Part shown: piece after piece, positions 19,731 through 29,022 of the stretch | Layout of the letters: every line of letters begins with the position of its first letter | Numbering within the stretch: the first letter of the stretch is position 1 | Source of the DNA: Saccharomyces paradoxus | Taxonomy: Eukaryota > Ascomycota > Saccharomycetes > Saccharomycetales > Saccharomycetaceae | DNA length: 64,000 nucleotides | Direction: 5' to 3' | Assembly (NCBI RefSeq): GCF_002079055.1 | Contig: NC_047501.1 | Coordinates: 868,001 to 932,000, forward strand | The notes under the pieces: generated by a model | Told to the model about the DNA's origin: nothing | Databases searched by the model: none | The model's input: the letters and a program-made list of their open reading frames with translations, nothing else | Position numbers and translations under genes: made by a program

Positions 19731-21833
19731 ATGGTTGCTCAATATACTGTCCCAGTTGGGAAAGCCGCCAATGAGCATGAAACCGCTCCAAGAAGAAATT
19801 ATCAATGCAGTGAAAAGCCGCTCGTCAGACCGCCAAACACCAACTGTTCCACTGTTTATGAGTTTGCTCTGGAGTGCTTCCAGAAGAACAAAAATTCCAA
19901 TGCTATGGGTTGGAGGGATGTTAAGGAAATTCATGAAGAATCCAAATCGGTTATGAAAAAAGTCGATGGCAAGGAGACTTCTGTAGAGAAGAAATGGATG
20001 TATTATGAACTATCGCATTACCATTATAACTCCTTCGATCAATTAACTGATATCATGCACGACATTGGTCGTGGGTTGGTTAAAATGGGGTTAAAACCTA
20101 ATGATGACGACAAGTTACATCTTTACGCCGCCACTTCCCACAAGTGGATGAAGATGTTCTTAGGTGCGCAGTCTCAGGGTATTCCTGTCGTCACTGCTTA
20201 CGATACTTTGGGAGAGAAGGGGTTGATCCATTCTTTGGTGCAAACAGGGTCTAAAGCCATCTTTACAGATAACTCTTTGTTACCATCGTTAATTAAACCA
20301 GTCCAGGCCGCTCAGAACGTAAAATTCATAATTCATTTCGATTCTATCGATCCTGAGGACAAGAGGCAACGTGGTAAGATCTATCAATCTGCTCATGATG
20401 CCATCAACAAAATCAAGGAAGTGAGACCTGATATCAAGACCTTCAGTTTTGACGACATCTTGAAGCTAGGTAAAGATTCCCGTAACGAAATAGATGTTCA
20501 TCCACCTAACAAAGATGATCTTTGCTGCATCATGTATACTTCAGGTTCTACAGGTGAACCAAAGGGTGTTGTCTTGAAACATTCAAATGTTGTCGCAGGT
20601 GTCGGTGGTGCAAGTTTGAATGTTTTGAAGTTTGTGGGTAACACCGACCGTGTTATTTGTTTTTTGCCACTGGCTCATATCTTTGAATTAGTTTTCGAAT
20701 TATTGTCCTTTTATTGGGGGGCCTGCATTGGTTATGCCAACGTGAAAACTTTAACCAGCAGTTCCGTGAGAAACTGTCAAGGCGATTTGCAAGAATTCAA
20801 GCCCACGATCATGGTTGGTGTTGCCGCTGTTTGGGAAACAGTAAGAAAAGGAATTTTAAACCAAATCGATAACTTGCCCTTCCTCACCAAAAAAATCTTC
20901 TGGACCACGTATAATACCAAGTTGAACATGCAACGTCTCCACATTCCTGGCGGGGGCGTCTTAGGCAATTTAATTTTCAAAAAAATCAGAACTGCCACAG
21001 GTGGCCAATTAAGATACCTTTTGAACGGTGGTTCGCCAATTAGTCGAGATGCTCAGGAGTTCATTTCAAATTTGATATGCCCCATGTTGATTGGTTACGG
21101 TTTAACCGAAACATGCGCCAGTGCTACCATCTTGGATCCTGCTAATTTTGAACTCGGCGTCGCGGGTGACCTGACTGGTTGTGTCACCGTGAAACTAGTT
21201 GATGTTGAAGAATTAGGATACTTTGCTAAAAACAACCAAGGTGAAGTTTGGATCACAGGTGCCAACATCACGCCAGAATATTATAAGAACGAGGAAGAGA
21301 CTTCTCAAGCTTTGACCAGCGATGGTTGGTTCAAGACCGGTGATATCGGCGAATGGGAAGCAAATGGTCACTTGAAAATCATTGACAGAAAGAAAAACTT
21401 GGTTAAAACAATGAACGGTGAATATATTGCCCTTGAAAAATTAGAATCAGTTTACAGATCTAACGAATACGTTGCTAACATTTGTGTTTACGCTGACCAA
21501 TCCAAGACTAAGCCAGTCGGCATTATTGTACCAAATCATGCTCCATTAACAAAGCTGGCCAAAAAATTGGGAATCATGCAACAGAATGACAGTTCAATTA
21601 ATATCGAAAATTACTTGGAGGATTCAAAATTGGTTAAAGCTGTTTATTCCGACCTTTTGAAGACAGGTAAAGACCAAGGTTTAGTCGGTATTGAATTGCT
21701 AGCAGGTATAGTGTTCTTTGACGGCGAATGGACTCCACAAAACGGCTATGTTACGTCCGCTCAGAAACTGAAAAGAAAGGACATTTTGAACGCTGTCAAA
21801 GATAAAGTTGACGCCGTCTATGGTTCCTCTTAA
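19731..21833 (+). CDS. FAA1: Faa1, long-chain fatty acyl-CoA synthetase
   Basis: 700 residues, the same length as S. cerevisiae Faa1. It activates long-chain (C12-C16) fatty acids to acyl-CoA with ATP, coupled to uptake, at lipid droplets, ER and plasma membrane. It belongs to the adenylate-forming (ANL) superfamily. The AMP-binding P-loop 'YTSGSTGEPKG' lies at residues 269-279; 'GYGLTETCA' is the second adenylation motif. The fatty acyl-CoA synthetase signature begins at Asp531 (DGWFKTGDIGEWEANGHLKI, then DRKKNLVK). Codon choice is strongly biased towards the preferred yeast set. The ATG at 19731 is the first in frame; 21 open codons upstream lack one. I recall several residue differences from S. 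cerevisiae (e.g. near residues 27, 38 and 46). Confidence 0.98.
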   Translation: MVAQYTVPVGKAANEHETAPRRNYQCSEKPLVRPPNTNCSTVYEFALECFQKNKNSNAMGWRDVKEIHEESKSVMKKVDGKETSVEKKWMYYELSHYHYNSFDQLTDIMHDIGRGLVKMGLKPNDDDKLHLYAATSHKWMKMFLGAQSQGIPVVTAYDTLGEKGLIHSLVQTGSKAIFTDNSLLPSLIKPVQAAQNVKFIIHFDSIDPEDKRQRGKIYQSAHDAINKIKEVRPDIKTFSFDDILKLGKDSRNEIDVHPPNKDDLCCIMYTSGSTGEPKGVVLKHSNVVAGVGGASLNVLKFVGNTDRVICFLPLAHIFELVFELLSFYWGACIGYANVKTLTSSSVRNCQGDLQEFKPTIMVGVAAVWETVRKGILNQIDNLPFLTKKIFWTTYNTKLNMQRLHIPGGGVLGNLIFKKIRTATGGQLRYLLNGGSPISRDAQEFISNLICPMLIGYGLTETCASATILDPANFELGVAGDLTGCVTVKLVDVEELGYFAKNNQGEVWITGANITPEYYKNEEETSQALTSDGWFKTGDIGEWEANGHLKIIDRKKNLVKTMNGEYIALEKLESVYRSNEYVANICVYADQSKTKPVGIIVPNHAPLTKLAKKLGIMQQNDSSINIENYLEDSKLVKAVYSDLLKTGKDQGLVGIELLAGIVFFDGEWTPQNGYVTSAQKLKRKDILNAVKDKVDAVYGSS

Positions 21834-22127
21834 TGGAGCTACATCTCCACGATAGCAAGCCTCGTTATACTAAAGCCCTTTTCGTTTTCTGCTTTAGAAC
21901 TGCTAACAATAATAAAATAGAATAAACAGGCTATCTTGTTTGGTTGTTACTGCCTTTTTTTCTTTACCAGTCATATCAACTCATTTACGTATGTTCGTAA
22001 TTTATAATAACATGTTAAAAATGGCATATACTGATATATTTATGAACACGCTGAATAATTAAAATTCACATATAATGTTTTAGATAACAACGTTGACTGC
22101 CGCATGACAGTCAATTAAGGACTAGCC

Positions 22128-22149
22128 ATATATATATATATATATATTT
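22128..22149. repeat. (TA)n microsatellite downstream of FAA1
   Basis: About eleven uninterrupted TA units lie 300 bp beyond the FAA1 stop. It is a simple dinucleotide repeat likely to vary in length. Confidence 0.85.
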
Positions 22150-23081
22150 AGTCAAAGCGCCCGCCCACATAAGAAGCATAACCAGAGGAGGCCTCGTCTG
22201 AAAAATGGACCCTGGGTTATTTGTTGAGCTGACAAAACACCAGGGATATTGATTACCGTAGTGCGATTATTCAGTGACTCTTCAGTATTCATTTCAACAA
22301 CTCTCTACACATCATAGAACACAAACCATGGCAACCAGCCGCTCCCACACATTGTCACATAGAATGGAAGAAGAGGCACTAGAAGCTCACCCATCCTTTA
22401 CGAAATGTTTTGTTTCTACGCCCGCCTTCACTTTTTTGCCTCGGTCGCCTATCAGGCACGCCCGGCACCGCGTGCCTGAGAGAATAGAAACAATACTTCT
22501 TCAGATTATGTAAATTTCTCAACAGTTTTACCAGGCACAAGGGAATGACGCGTAAATTTCGAATTTATCAAGTTTGTTGAGTGGTCTGTTGTTAGTACTT
22601 TTTACGGGCACGCGTAGTTGACACATTACGTGCGTCAGGTGGACCACTGATTTTCTACTCCATTTGCAGCAGAACGCTCTGGTGTAATAGGATAATAGTT
22701 TACTTCCCGTTGAATCGATTGAACGATGCTACTGATAGACAGCAATATCGGGGGTCCGGAAACAACGTCATTCATTGGCTTAGAATGATTTGCCTGCTTA
22801 TTCATTTACATTACGAAAAATTGTGGCCTTCGTAAACATATGATGAAATGCACTATCTTTTGGTTGGAAATCCAACAAATTACTCATTAACGCCGTTGGT
22901 TTTCACTTCTCTTCATTTTTTTATTTCTCAATACGAAGGGATTTATTCTTGGCATTGTTGAAATTTTCGGCATTGCCCACAAAATTTATTCGGCGTTTAT
23001 TTTCTGATCCAGGTTCAGCAAAGAGAAAGAAAATCTAACCTATTACCCCACCTTAAAGTGTAAGATGGAGTGATTGAGGTG

Positions 23082-23088
23082 TTACCCG
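23082..23088. promoter_or_regulatory. Reb1 site (TTACCCG) upstream of HSH49
   Basis: An exact TTACCCG followed by G lies about 134 bp upstream of the HSH49 ATG, a usual distance for this general regulatory factor. Confidence 0.55.
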
Positions 23089-23221
23089 GAGAAACGGATA
23101 TAAGATGGAAATGGATGGGTATTCAAAGTTAGTCTCGAAGAAGAAATTACCGAGATGAGGTAAAAATAAATGGGTAGAGTACCTAGGTAAGAACGAGGAA
23201 ATAATTCCAAGATTAACGTTG

Positions 23222-23863
23222 ATGAACTACAGCACAGACTCTGCTAATACAGTTTATGTGGGGAATATAGATCCAAGGATAACCAAAGAACAGCTTTATG
23301 AACTTTTCATTCAGATTAACCCAGTTTTAAGGATTAAGTATCCGAAAGATAAAGTTCTGCAAACCTATCAAGGCTACGCATTCATCGAATTCTATAACAA
23401 GGAAGATGCTCAATATGTGATAAAAATAATGAATAATACCGTCAAGTTATATGACCGATTGATAAAAGTTCGTCAAGCAACCAACTCCACAGGAACATCT
23501 AATTTATCTTCTAATACCTCTAAGGACATAGTATTACCTATTGCTAAGTTGTTCATAAAAAACCTAGCAGATTCGATAGAAAGTGACCAACTAGCGAAGA
23601 TTTTCAATAAATTCGGAAAGACAATAGGTGAACCCAAAATTTTCCACCTATCAAACGGAAAACTAAAATGTGCGTATATTTATTTTGAGGACTTTGAAAA
23701 AGCTGATTTGGCAATAAAATCCTTGAACAACCAATTAGTAGCCAATAACAGAATTGCGGTTGATTATGCCTTCAAGGAAGATGGCAGAGGTAACGCAAAA
23801 TACGGCGATGGCGTTGATAGGCTGTTGAATAAAGAGGCATTAAAACACAACATGTTAAAATAA
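23222..23863 (+). CDS. HSH49: Hsh49, SF3b subunit of U2 snRNP (SF3B4/SAP49 homologue)
   Basis: 213 residues, matching S. cerevisiae Hsh49. It is a subunit of the SF3b complex of U2 snRNP that contacts pre-mRNA near the branch point and binds Cus1. Two RNA-recognition motifs are visible. RRM1 is at about residues 10-85, with RNP2 'VYVGNI' and RNP1-like 'QGYAFIEF'. RRM2 is at about 107-185, with 'LFIKNL' and 'KCAYIYFEDFEKAD'. The human homologue has a long proline-rich C-terminus that is absent here, as usual in budding yeast. The start is the ATG at 23222 (MNYSTDS), two codons before the first conserved part. Confidence 0.95.
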   Translation: MNYSTDSANTVYVGNIDPRITKEQLYELFIQINPVLRIKYPKDKVLQTYQGYAFIEFYNKEDAQYVIKIMNNTVKLYDRLIKVRQATNSTGTSNLSSNTSKDIVLPIAKLFIKNLADSIESDQLAKIFNKFGKTIGEPKIFHLSNGKLKCAYIYFEDFEKADLAIKSLNNQLVANNRIAVDYAFKEDGRGNAKYGDGVDRLLNKEALKHNMLK

Positions 23864-23949
23864 GATCCCGCTATTAATCCATTATATACTTTGCCCGTTA
23901 AAGATACCATAGCGGGCACAATCCTAGCAAAGGCTTCGCCAACAGTAGG

Positions 23950-23972
23950 ATATATATATATATATATATATA
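23950..23972. repeat. (TA)n microsatellite in the HSH49-GNT1 3' region
   Basis: A TA run of about eleven units lies between the convergent HSH49 and GNT1 genes, followed by TATATATG. Besides being a simple repeat, it may serve as a polyadenylation efficiency element for one or both genes. Confidence 0.7.
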
Positions 23973-24044
23973 AATGTATATATGTGCGTTGCGGACTGTA
24001 TTAATTTCTGCGCTTCTTAAATTTTTCTCACTTCTCCCTCATAA

Positions 24045-25520
24045 TTAAACGAAGCAGATTTCCCTGGATTGTATGTAGGATGCGTACACCGAGTTCCAGA
24101 GATCACAAGCTTGGTGTTCTAGCTCTGGATCCTTAGCCTTTTCTTCCTTGACGGTACATTCAAACTCCTTCATTGATGGATAATTCCAAGGCTTGGCTAA
24201 TGGATAATCTGAAAAATGTATGTACTTGGAGTATGCAACAGTGCCGTTTAATCCTGCCGGAATATCGTCACCATTTTTGTCCAGTGTCTTATAGCCCAAA
24301 ACGTCATTATAGATCATAGAATAGTGCTGGGGGTTTCTCAACGACCCCGTCAGTAAGCCGTACCTTGCAAACGGCAAAACCAACACCTCCGGCTTGAAAA
24401 GTTTCCTAACTTTCCTGAAGAAAATAAACTGTTCATAAATAATCTTCTTTAAATTGTACATTTCTTCATTGATCAAATCCATATCGTATTTTTCCTTCTT
24501 GTTTAAAATTTTAGGCAGCGTAACGCCGACAATTTCATCAAATACCTCCTTTGAAGGACTAATAACCATTAAATTAGAAGCAAATTTTAATTTTCCAACC
24601 TTTTTACTACTTTGGAAATCGAATAACGGCGATAAAGATGATGTAGAACTTATAATATCTTGGGCTATGTTATTCGAATCCAAGTACAACGAATGTGGCA
24701 AACTTGGTAAGTGGTTGTAAATCATCTGACCTTTTGCAATCCTTCTAGTTAGCACTTTTGTGTACGACCCAAGATTGATAGGTTGCTTTTCACGGTGTTG
24801 CGTTTCATGGTACGACTTTTCCAAATCACTGTTAGACAAAAACCAATACGTTAACGGGGCTGCAAATCTGATATAATCGGGTAGAAAGAATAATTCGTCT
24901 AAATTTGATCTTAAAATCGCATCGTTATCAAGATAAATCACACGATTAAATTCTGTTTGGTTAAATACCAGTAATTTCGTTAAACTTTCATTCCAAGGCG
25001 TAGTATCCTTTGGCTTCACAATATTGTCTATGAACTTAATAACGACCTGGCTCTCATCTATAGCTTGAATTTTGTCAAGAAGCAACTTAATATAATCTAC
25101 GTTTGAAGAAGTGTTTGAGTCTAACAGATCTTTAGATATCAAAAGAACTAATTTGGCCTTTGTTCCAAACTCCTGTTTTAGATTATTGAAGATGATCAGC
25201 GTATTGCACAGATAATCCGCGTTCGTAACATAATTCACGTATGCAAACTTCGACCACTCAATAACTTCATTATTCTTCAACTCTTTATCTAAACGGGTGG
25301 CATATAACTCATCTATCGTTTTCTCAGGTATCTGCTTAATCTCTAATGGGTTGTAAATTTCGTGAAGCCCATCTTTTCTCTGCTGGAAATACTTCTTATA
25401 GTACTTTATTTCTTCATTGTATTGAAAATGAACGATACACCTTGATATTATAAATACAGTGAGGACACCGAACAAAATAAATACAACAAATCTGATTCTT
25501 CTTTTGGACACCAACCTCAT
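24045..25520 (-). CDS. GNT1: Gnt1-like Golgi N-acetylglucosaminyltransferase
   Basis: 491 residues, the length of S. cerevisiae Gnt1, a Golgi enzyme that adds N-acetylglucosamine to N-glycan cores. It is a type II membrane protein: a short basic cytosolic N-terminus (MRLVSKRRIR) is followed by a single hydrophobic anchor (VVFILFGVLTVFIIS, about residues 10-26) and a lumenal catalytic domain of the glycosyltransferase-8-like fold. The nucleotide-sugar/metal motif is 'YLDNDAIL' (DND at residues 198-200), preceded by 'FNRVI'. The C-terminal 'KYIHFSDYPLAKPW' is another conserved GT-A element. The ATG at 25520 places the anchor correctly. The frame is open 43 codons further upstream but contains no ATG. 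Confidence 0.95.
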   Translation of the reverse strand: MRLVSKRRIRFVVFILFGVLTVFIISRCIVHFQYNEEIKYYKKYFQQRKDGLHEIYNPLEIKQIPEKTIDELYATRLDKELKNNEVIEWSKFAYVNYVTNADYLCNTLIIFNNLKQEFGTKAKLVLLISKDLLDSNTSSNVDYIKLLLDKIQAIDESQVVIKFIDNIVKPKDTTPWNESLTKLLVFNQTEFNRVIYLDNDAILRSNLDELFFLPDYIRFAAPLTYWFLSNSDLEKSYHETQHREKQPINLGSYTKVLTRRIAKGQMIYNHLPSLPHSLYLDSNNIAQDIISSTSSLSPLFDFQSSKKVGKLKFASNLMVISPSKEVFDEIVGVTLPKILNKKEKYDMDLINEEMYNLKKIIYEQFIFFRKVRKLFKPEVLVLPFARYGLLTGSLRNPQHYSMIYNDVLGYKTLDKNGDDIPAGLNGTVAYSKYIHFSDYPLAKPWNYPSMKEFECTVKEEKAKDPELEHQACDLWNSVYASYIQSREICFV

Positions 25521-26452
25521 AATTGGTATGATGGGGCGAAGTATACAGTTTAGTAAAACAATATGACTATGTTGCTCACAAGAGGTCGGTATTTGTTCCC
25601 CGGTGATTTCAACTAATCCACCAGCCGGATGCAGTACAATCGCTACCAATGAACGAGAACTGAGCGCTAGTTTATAGTGTACCAGATGCTAGTTTTGCCC
25701 AAACGGTCGCGTACTGAGCGGAACGAGGTAGTATAGAAATCATATTTTAGAAAGCCCTACATTTTTTCAAAACCCTAAAAGACATGTTAAAGTAACCCTA
25801 CATCATTGTTGGCGGCTATTTTTTCAATGTCAAAACATCTTATCCACATTTTCCAAATGAATAGCTCTCATCAAAAAATGTCAGTGAAATAATCATTGGA
25901 ATATGCTCCTAAATGCAGCAATTCTTAAAAGGTTAGAGGATACTACCAAAAAAGAAAAGTAATCTGTTTGCTTCCATTTCCGCTGAAAAAGGAATGTAAA
26001 ACATTCGCTGCGACTTAAAAACGCAACAGTGTTACTCCGCCTAAATAGTATCTTCTTAACTTTTGCCTTCTTACTTTGTTTCCCTTCCTCTATAAGTATA
26101 CTGTGTTCTTTTATAGCGACCATCCCAGGAACATTGCAACTAAAAGGAACCCGCGCCGGATTAGTATGGCAAATAACTTAACGAATGTTTGCGTTAACGA
26201 AAATGTGTATGTAGAGAATGAATGAATCACCACCCTGGAAAAACTCGTTTAAGAACAAAACTCAGATCTGAACTAGGCACTCGCGCCCTTTAATTGAATA
26301 TCGCGACGCGAGAAAAGGCAAATATAATAGAAGGACACCTGGTCAGTGAACAATAGAAAATCTCGAAAGAAGGGCGTTCCAACAGCTCCCTTGACGTAAG
26401 ATTAAAACGAAGAATCCTCTCCTCCGAACACCGGCAAATAAAATAACATACA
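25521..26452. other. Divergent intergenic region GNT1-PMT3
   Basis: 930 bp serving both promoters. Visible are a TCGCGACGCGA block (26301-26311) resembling cell-cycle box cores and several A/T-rich tracts. A 76-codon minus-strand frame (25893-26123) has no recognisable domain. No RNA gene is seen. Confidence 0.5.
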
Positions 26453-28714
26453 ATGCCGTACAGAGTGGCGACCGGCTATAGTGAAAAAAGTACCAACGAT
26501 GAGTTGATATGGAGAAGGCCAATAGTGAAAGAGGAACTCGAGAATGGTGACAATTTCTTAATGGATGATGCTAAGTCATATGATAAAGTCAAGAACGAGA
26601 ACGCAGTATCACACCTAGATACCATAGTTATGCCCATCATTTTCACTGCACTAGGTATGTTCACTAGAATGTATAAGATTGGTCGTAATAATCATGTGGT
26701 TTGGGATGAGGCTCATTTTGGTAAGTTCGGTTCCTACTACCTGAGACACGAATTCTACCATGATGTTCATCCACCCCTAGGTAAAATGCTTGTTGGACTA
26801 TCTGGTTACTTGGCTGGCTACAATGGTTCTTGGGACTTCCCCTCTGGTGAAGTTTATCCCGACTATATCGATTACGTCAAAATGAGATTATTCCAGGCAA
26901 TGTTTTCATCGCTGTGCGTACCACTGGCCTATTTCACAGGGAGGGCTATCGGATTTTCTAGGCTGAGTGTTTGGCTATTTACAATTCTAGTTATTTTTGA
27001 GAATTCCTACGCAACATTGGGTAAATTCATTCTCCTAGATTCAATGTTGCTTTTCTTTACTGTCTCTTCTTACTTTTGTCTTGCCAAATTCCATACCATG
27101 AGGAAGTCTTCCTTTTCGGTTAAATGGTGGCTATGGTTATGCCTCACCGGGTTAAATTTGGGTTGTGCAATATCTGTGAAAATGGTAGGTCTTTTCATCA
27201 TCAGCGTAGTAGGCATTTACACCATCAGCGAACTATGGAATCTCCTAAGTGATAAATCGGTATCTTGGAAGGTTTATGTCAACCATTGGCTGGCAAGAAT
27301 ATTTGGGCTTATCATTATTCCTGTTTGCGTTTTTTTACTATGTTTTAAAATTCATTTCGATTTACTGTCCAACTCAGGGCCTGGGGACTCTACCATGCCA
27401 TCATTATTCCAGGCTAGTCTGAACGGTACAAAAGTGGGTAAGGGACCACGTGATGTTGCCTTGGGGTCTTCTATTATTTCCATCAAAAACCAAGCATTAG
27501 GAGGCGCTTTATTGCATTCTCATGTTCAACCGTTTCCAGAAGGTTCTGGGCAGCAACAAGTGACTGTCTATGGTTACAGTGATGCCAACAATGAATGGTT
27601 CTTTCAAAGAATTAGGGGATTCGAACCCTGGACTGATGCTGAGAACAAGACAATCGAATTTGTCAAGGGCGGCGAAATGTATAGGTTAATGCATCGCGTT
27701 ACAGGCAAGAATCTACACACCCATGAGGTTCCAGCTCCCATATCGAAAAGCGAATATGAAGTGTCTGCTTATGGAGATGTTGACCTAGGTGACTACAAAG
27801 ATAACTGGATTATAGAAATCGTTGAACAAGTGGGGAAAGAAGATCCAACATTGTTACATCCTCTTTCCACGTCTTTCCGTATCAAAAATTCTATACTGGG
27901 CTGCTATTTAGCTCAGTCAGGTAATCATTTGCCAGAGTGGGGTTTTAGACAAGGAGAAGTTGTCTGTTTAAAACATGCCTCCAAAAGGGATAAGAGAACC
28001 TGGTGGAATATCGAAACACATGAAAATGAAAGGTTACCAGAGGAAGAAAATTTTGTGTATCCAAAGACTTCATTCTTCAGGAATTTCATGCAGTTAAATT
28101 CAGCAATGATGGCAACCAACAATGCTTTGGTACCAAACCCTGAAAAGTTTGATGGTATAACTTCATCTGCTTGGCAATGGCCAACTCTAAACGTCGGAGT
28201 AAGATTATGCGAGTGGAGTGAAAAATCTGTAAAATACTTTTTATTAGGATCTCCTGCGTCCGTCTGGCCTTCAAGCATCGCTGTTTGTGCACTGATAGTA
28301 CACGTTATATTTTTAACTCTGAAATGGCAGAGACAACATGTTGTTCTATCCGATCCTGTTGAACGTGACGTATTCTTTATGGCAGCATTTTATCCGTTGC
28401 TGGCTTGGCTTTTACATTATATGCCATTTGTAGTCATGTCAAGAGTTGTATACGCTCACCACTATCTACCCACCCTTTATTTTGCCTTAATGATTTTGTC
28501 ATATTACTTCGATATGTTTACCAAACGTTGGGCTACAAGAAGTACCGGCAAATTACTAAGGCTGGGCGCTTATATTGCATATGGATCACTCGTAATTGCT
28601 GGATTTTTCTATTTCTCTCCGTTTAGTTTTGGGATGGATGGTCCAGTAGAAGATTACGCGTACTTGGCATGGCTACCTACGTGGCAAATTGTTGAAGACA
28701 TACGTAACAGATAG
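26453..28714 (+). CDS. PMT3: Pmt3, protein O-mannosyltransferase (PMT2 subfamily)
   Basis: 753 residues, the same length as S. cerevisiae Pmt3. It is an ER enzyme that transfers mannose from dolichol-phosphate-mannose to Ser/Thr of secretory proteins, pairing with Pmt5 or Pmt1. Architecture: a cytosolic N-terminus, then the first lumenal loop with the invariant Asp-Glu of the family at residues 85-86 ([16 protein letters not shown]). Several transmembrane helices follow, with '[13 protein letters not shown]' conserved. A lumenal MIR domain block (about 330-525) has motifs such as '[20 protein letters not shown]' and '[15 protein letters not shown]', and further helices end with '[14 protein letters not shown]'. 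ATG at 26453 is the first in frame. Confidence 0.97.
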   Translation: MPYRVATGYSEKSTNDELIWRRPIVKEELENGDNFLMDDAKSYDKVKNENAVSHLDTIVMPIIFTALGMFTRMYKIGRNNHVVWDEAHFGKFGSYYLRHEFYHDVHPPLGKMLVGLSGYLAGYNGSWDFPSGEVYPDYIDYVKMRLFQAMFSSLCVPLAYFTGRAIGFSRLSVWLFTILVIFENSYATLGKFILLDSMLLFFTVSSYFCLAKFHTMRKSSFSVKWWLWLCLTGLNLGCAISVKMVGLFIISVVGIYTISELWNLLSDKSVSWKVYVNHWLARIFGLIIIPVCVFLLCFKIHFDLLSNSGPGDSTMPSLFQASLNGTKVGKGPRDVALGSSIISIKNQALGGALLHSHVQPFPEGSGQQQVTVYGYSDANNEWFFQRIRGFEPWTDAENKTIEFVKGGEMYRLMHRVTGKNLHTHEVPAPISKSEYEVSAYGDVDLGDYKDNWIIEIVEQVGKEDPTLLHPLSTSFRIKNSILGCYLAQSGNHLPEWGFRQGEVVCLKHASKRDKRTWWNIETHENERLPEEENFVYPKTSFFRNFMQLNSAMMATNNALVPNPEKFDGITSSAWQWPTLNVGVRLCEWSEKSVKYFLLGSPASVWPSSIAVCALIVHVIFLTLKWQRQHVVLSDPVERDVFFMAAFYPLLAWLLHYMPFVVMSRVVYAHHYLPTLYFALMILSYYFDMFTKRWATRSTGKLLRLGAYIAYGSLVIAGFFYFSPFSFGMDGPVEDYAYLAWLPTWQIVEDIRNR

Positions 28715-29022
28715 ATATATAGAGTGATTGAAAGTTTATCTTTGCCATATAAAAAAAATTAAGTGATACACCAGACAATTTTTTCCACCAATACCTTCTT
28801 TATCGTAACAAAGCTAGTGTACTTCTAACAATATGAAGCTATTGATTTAGTCTGCACTAAAAAGTGCGAGAAAAAATGCTTGAGTGCTAAACAATGCTTA
28901 TACGCAGTTGTATGTGAAATGTATCAAACCATGGTCAAGGTTTATATCTTAATCAGATTTGTAGTTTTCAGGTATATAAGATGAAAGTCTCTGGTGAATA
29001 CCTTTAGCGAATATTATAAAAT
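28715..29022. other. Convergent 3' region PMT3-LDB19
   Basis: 308 bp between the stops of two convergent genes. A/T-rich, with TATATA elements near 28715 and 28975 that may direct 3'-end formation. No gene is seen. Confidence 0.5.

Larger units (their letters stand above)
21834..23221. other. Intergenic region FAA1-HSH49
   Basis: 1.4 kb between two plus-strand genes. It contains the FAA1 3' region, a TA microsatellite, two ACGCGT (MluI cell-cycle box) hexamers at 22548-22553 and 22610-22615, and a Reb1 site TTACCCG at 23082-23088, about 134 bp upstream of HSH49. A frame at 22274-22513 starts with GTG and has no domain. The length is generous for a small splicing-factor promoter, so an unannotated transcript is possible. 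Confidence 0.5.

Noticed and set aside
22274-22513. 79-codon plus-strand frame between FAA1 and HSH49
   Set aside because: Begins with GTG; the composition looks like random translation and there is no domain.
13189-23221. Search for Ty LTRs (delta, sigma, tau) and other mobile elements in the long gaps
   Set aside because: No LTR-type TGTTGG...CAACA ends, no target-site duplications and no element coding sequence were seen; I report no mobile element.
25521-25649. 43-codon N-terminal extension of GNT1
   Set aside because: The extension has no ATG (it begins at TTG) and would bury the N-terminal signal anchor; the family start at 25520 fits the type II topology.
27611-27622. Second Box-B-like GATTCGAACCC
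   Set aside because: It is inside the PMT3 coding sequence (MIR region) and is explained by codons for GFEPW.
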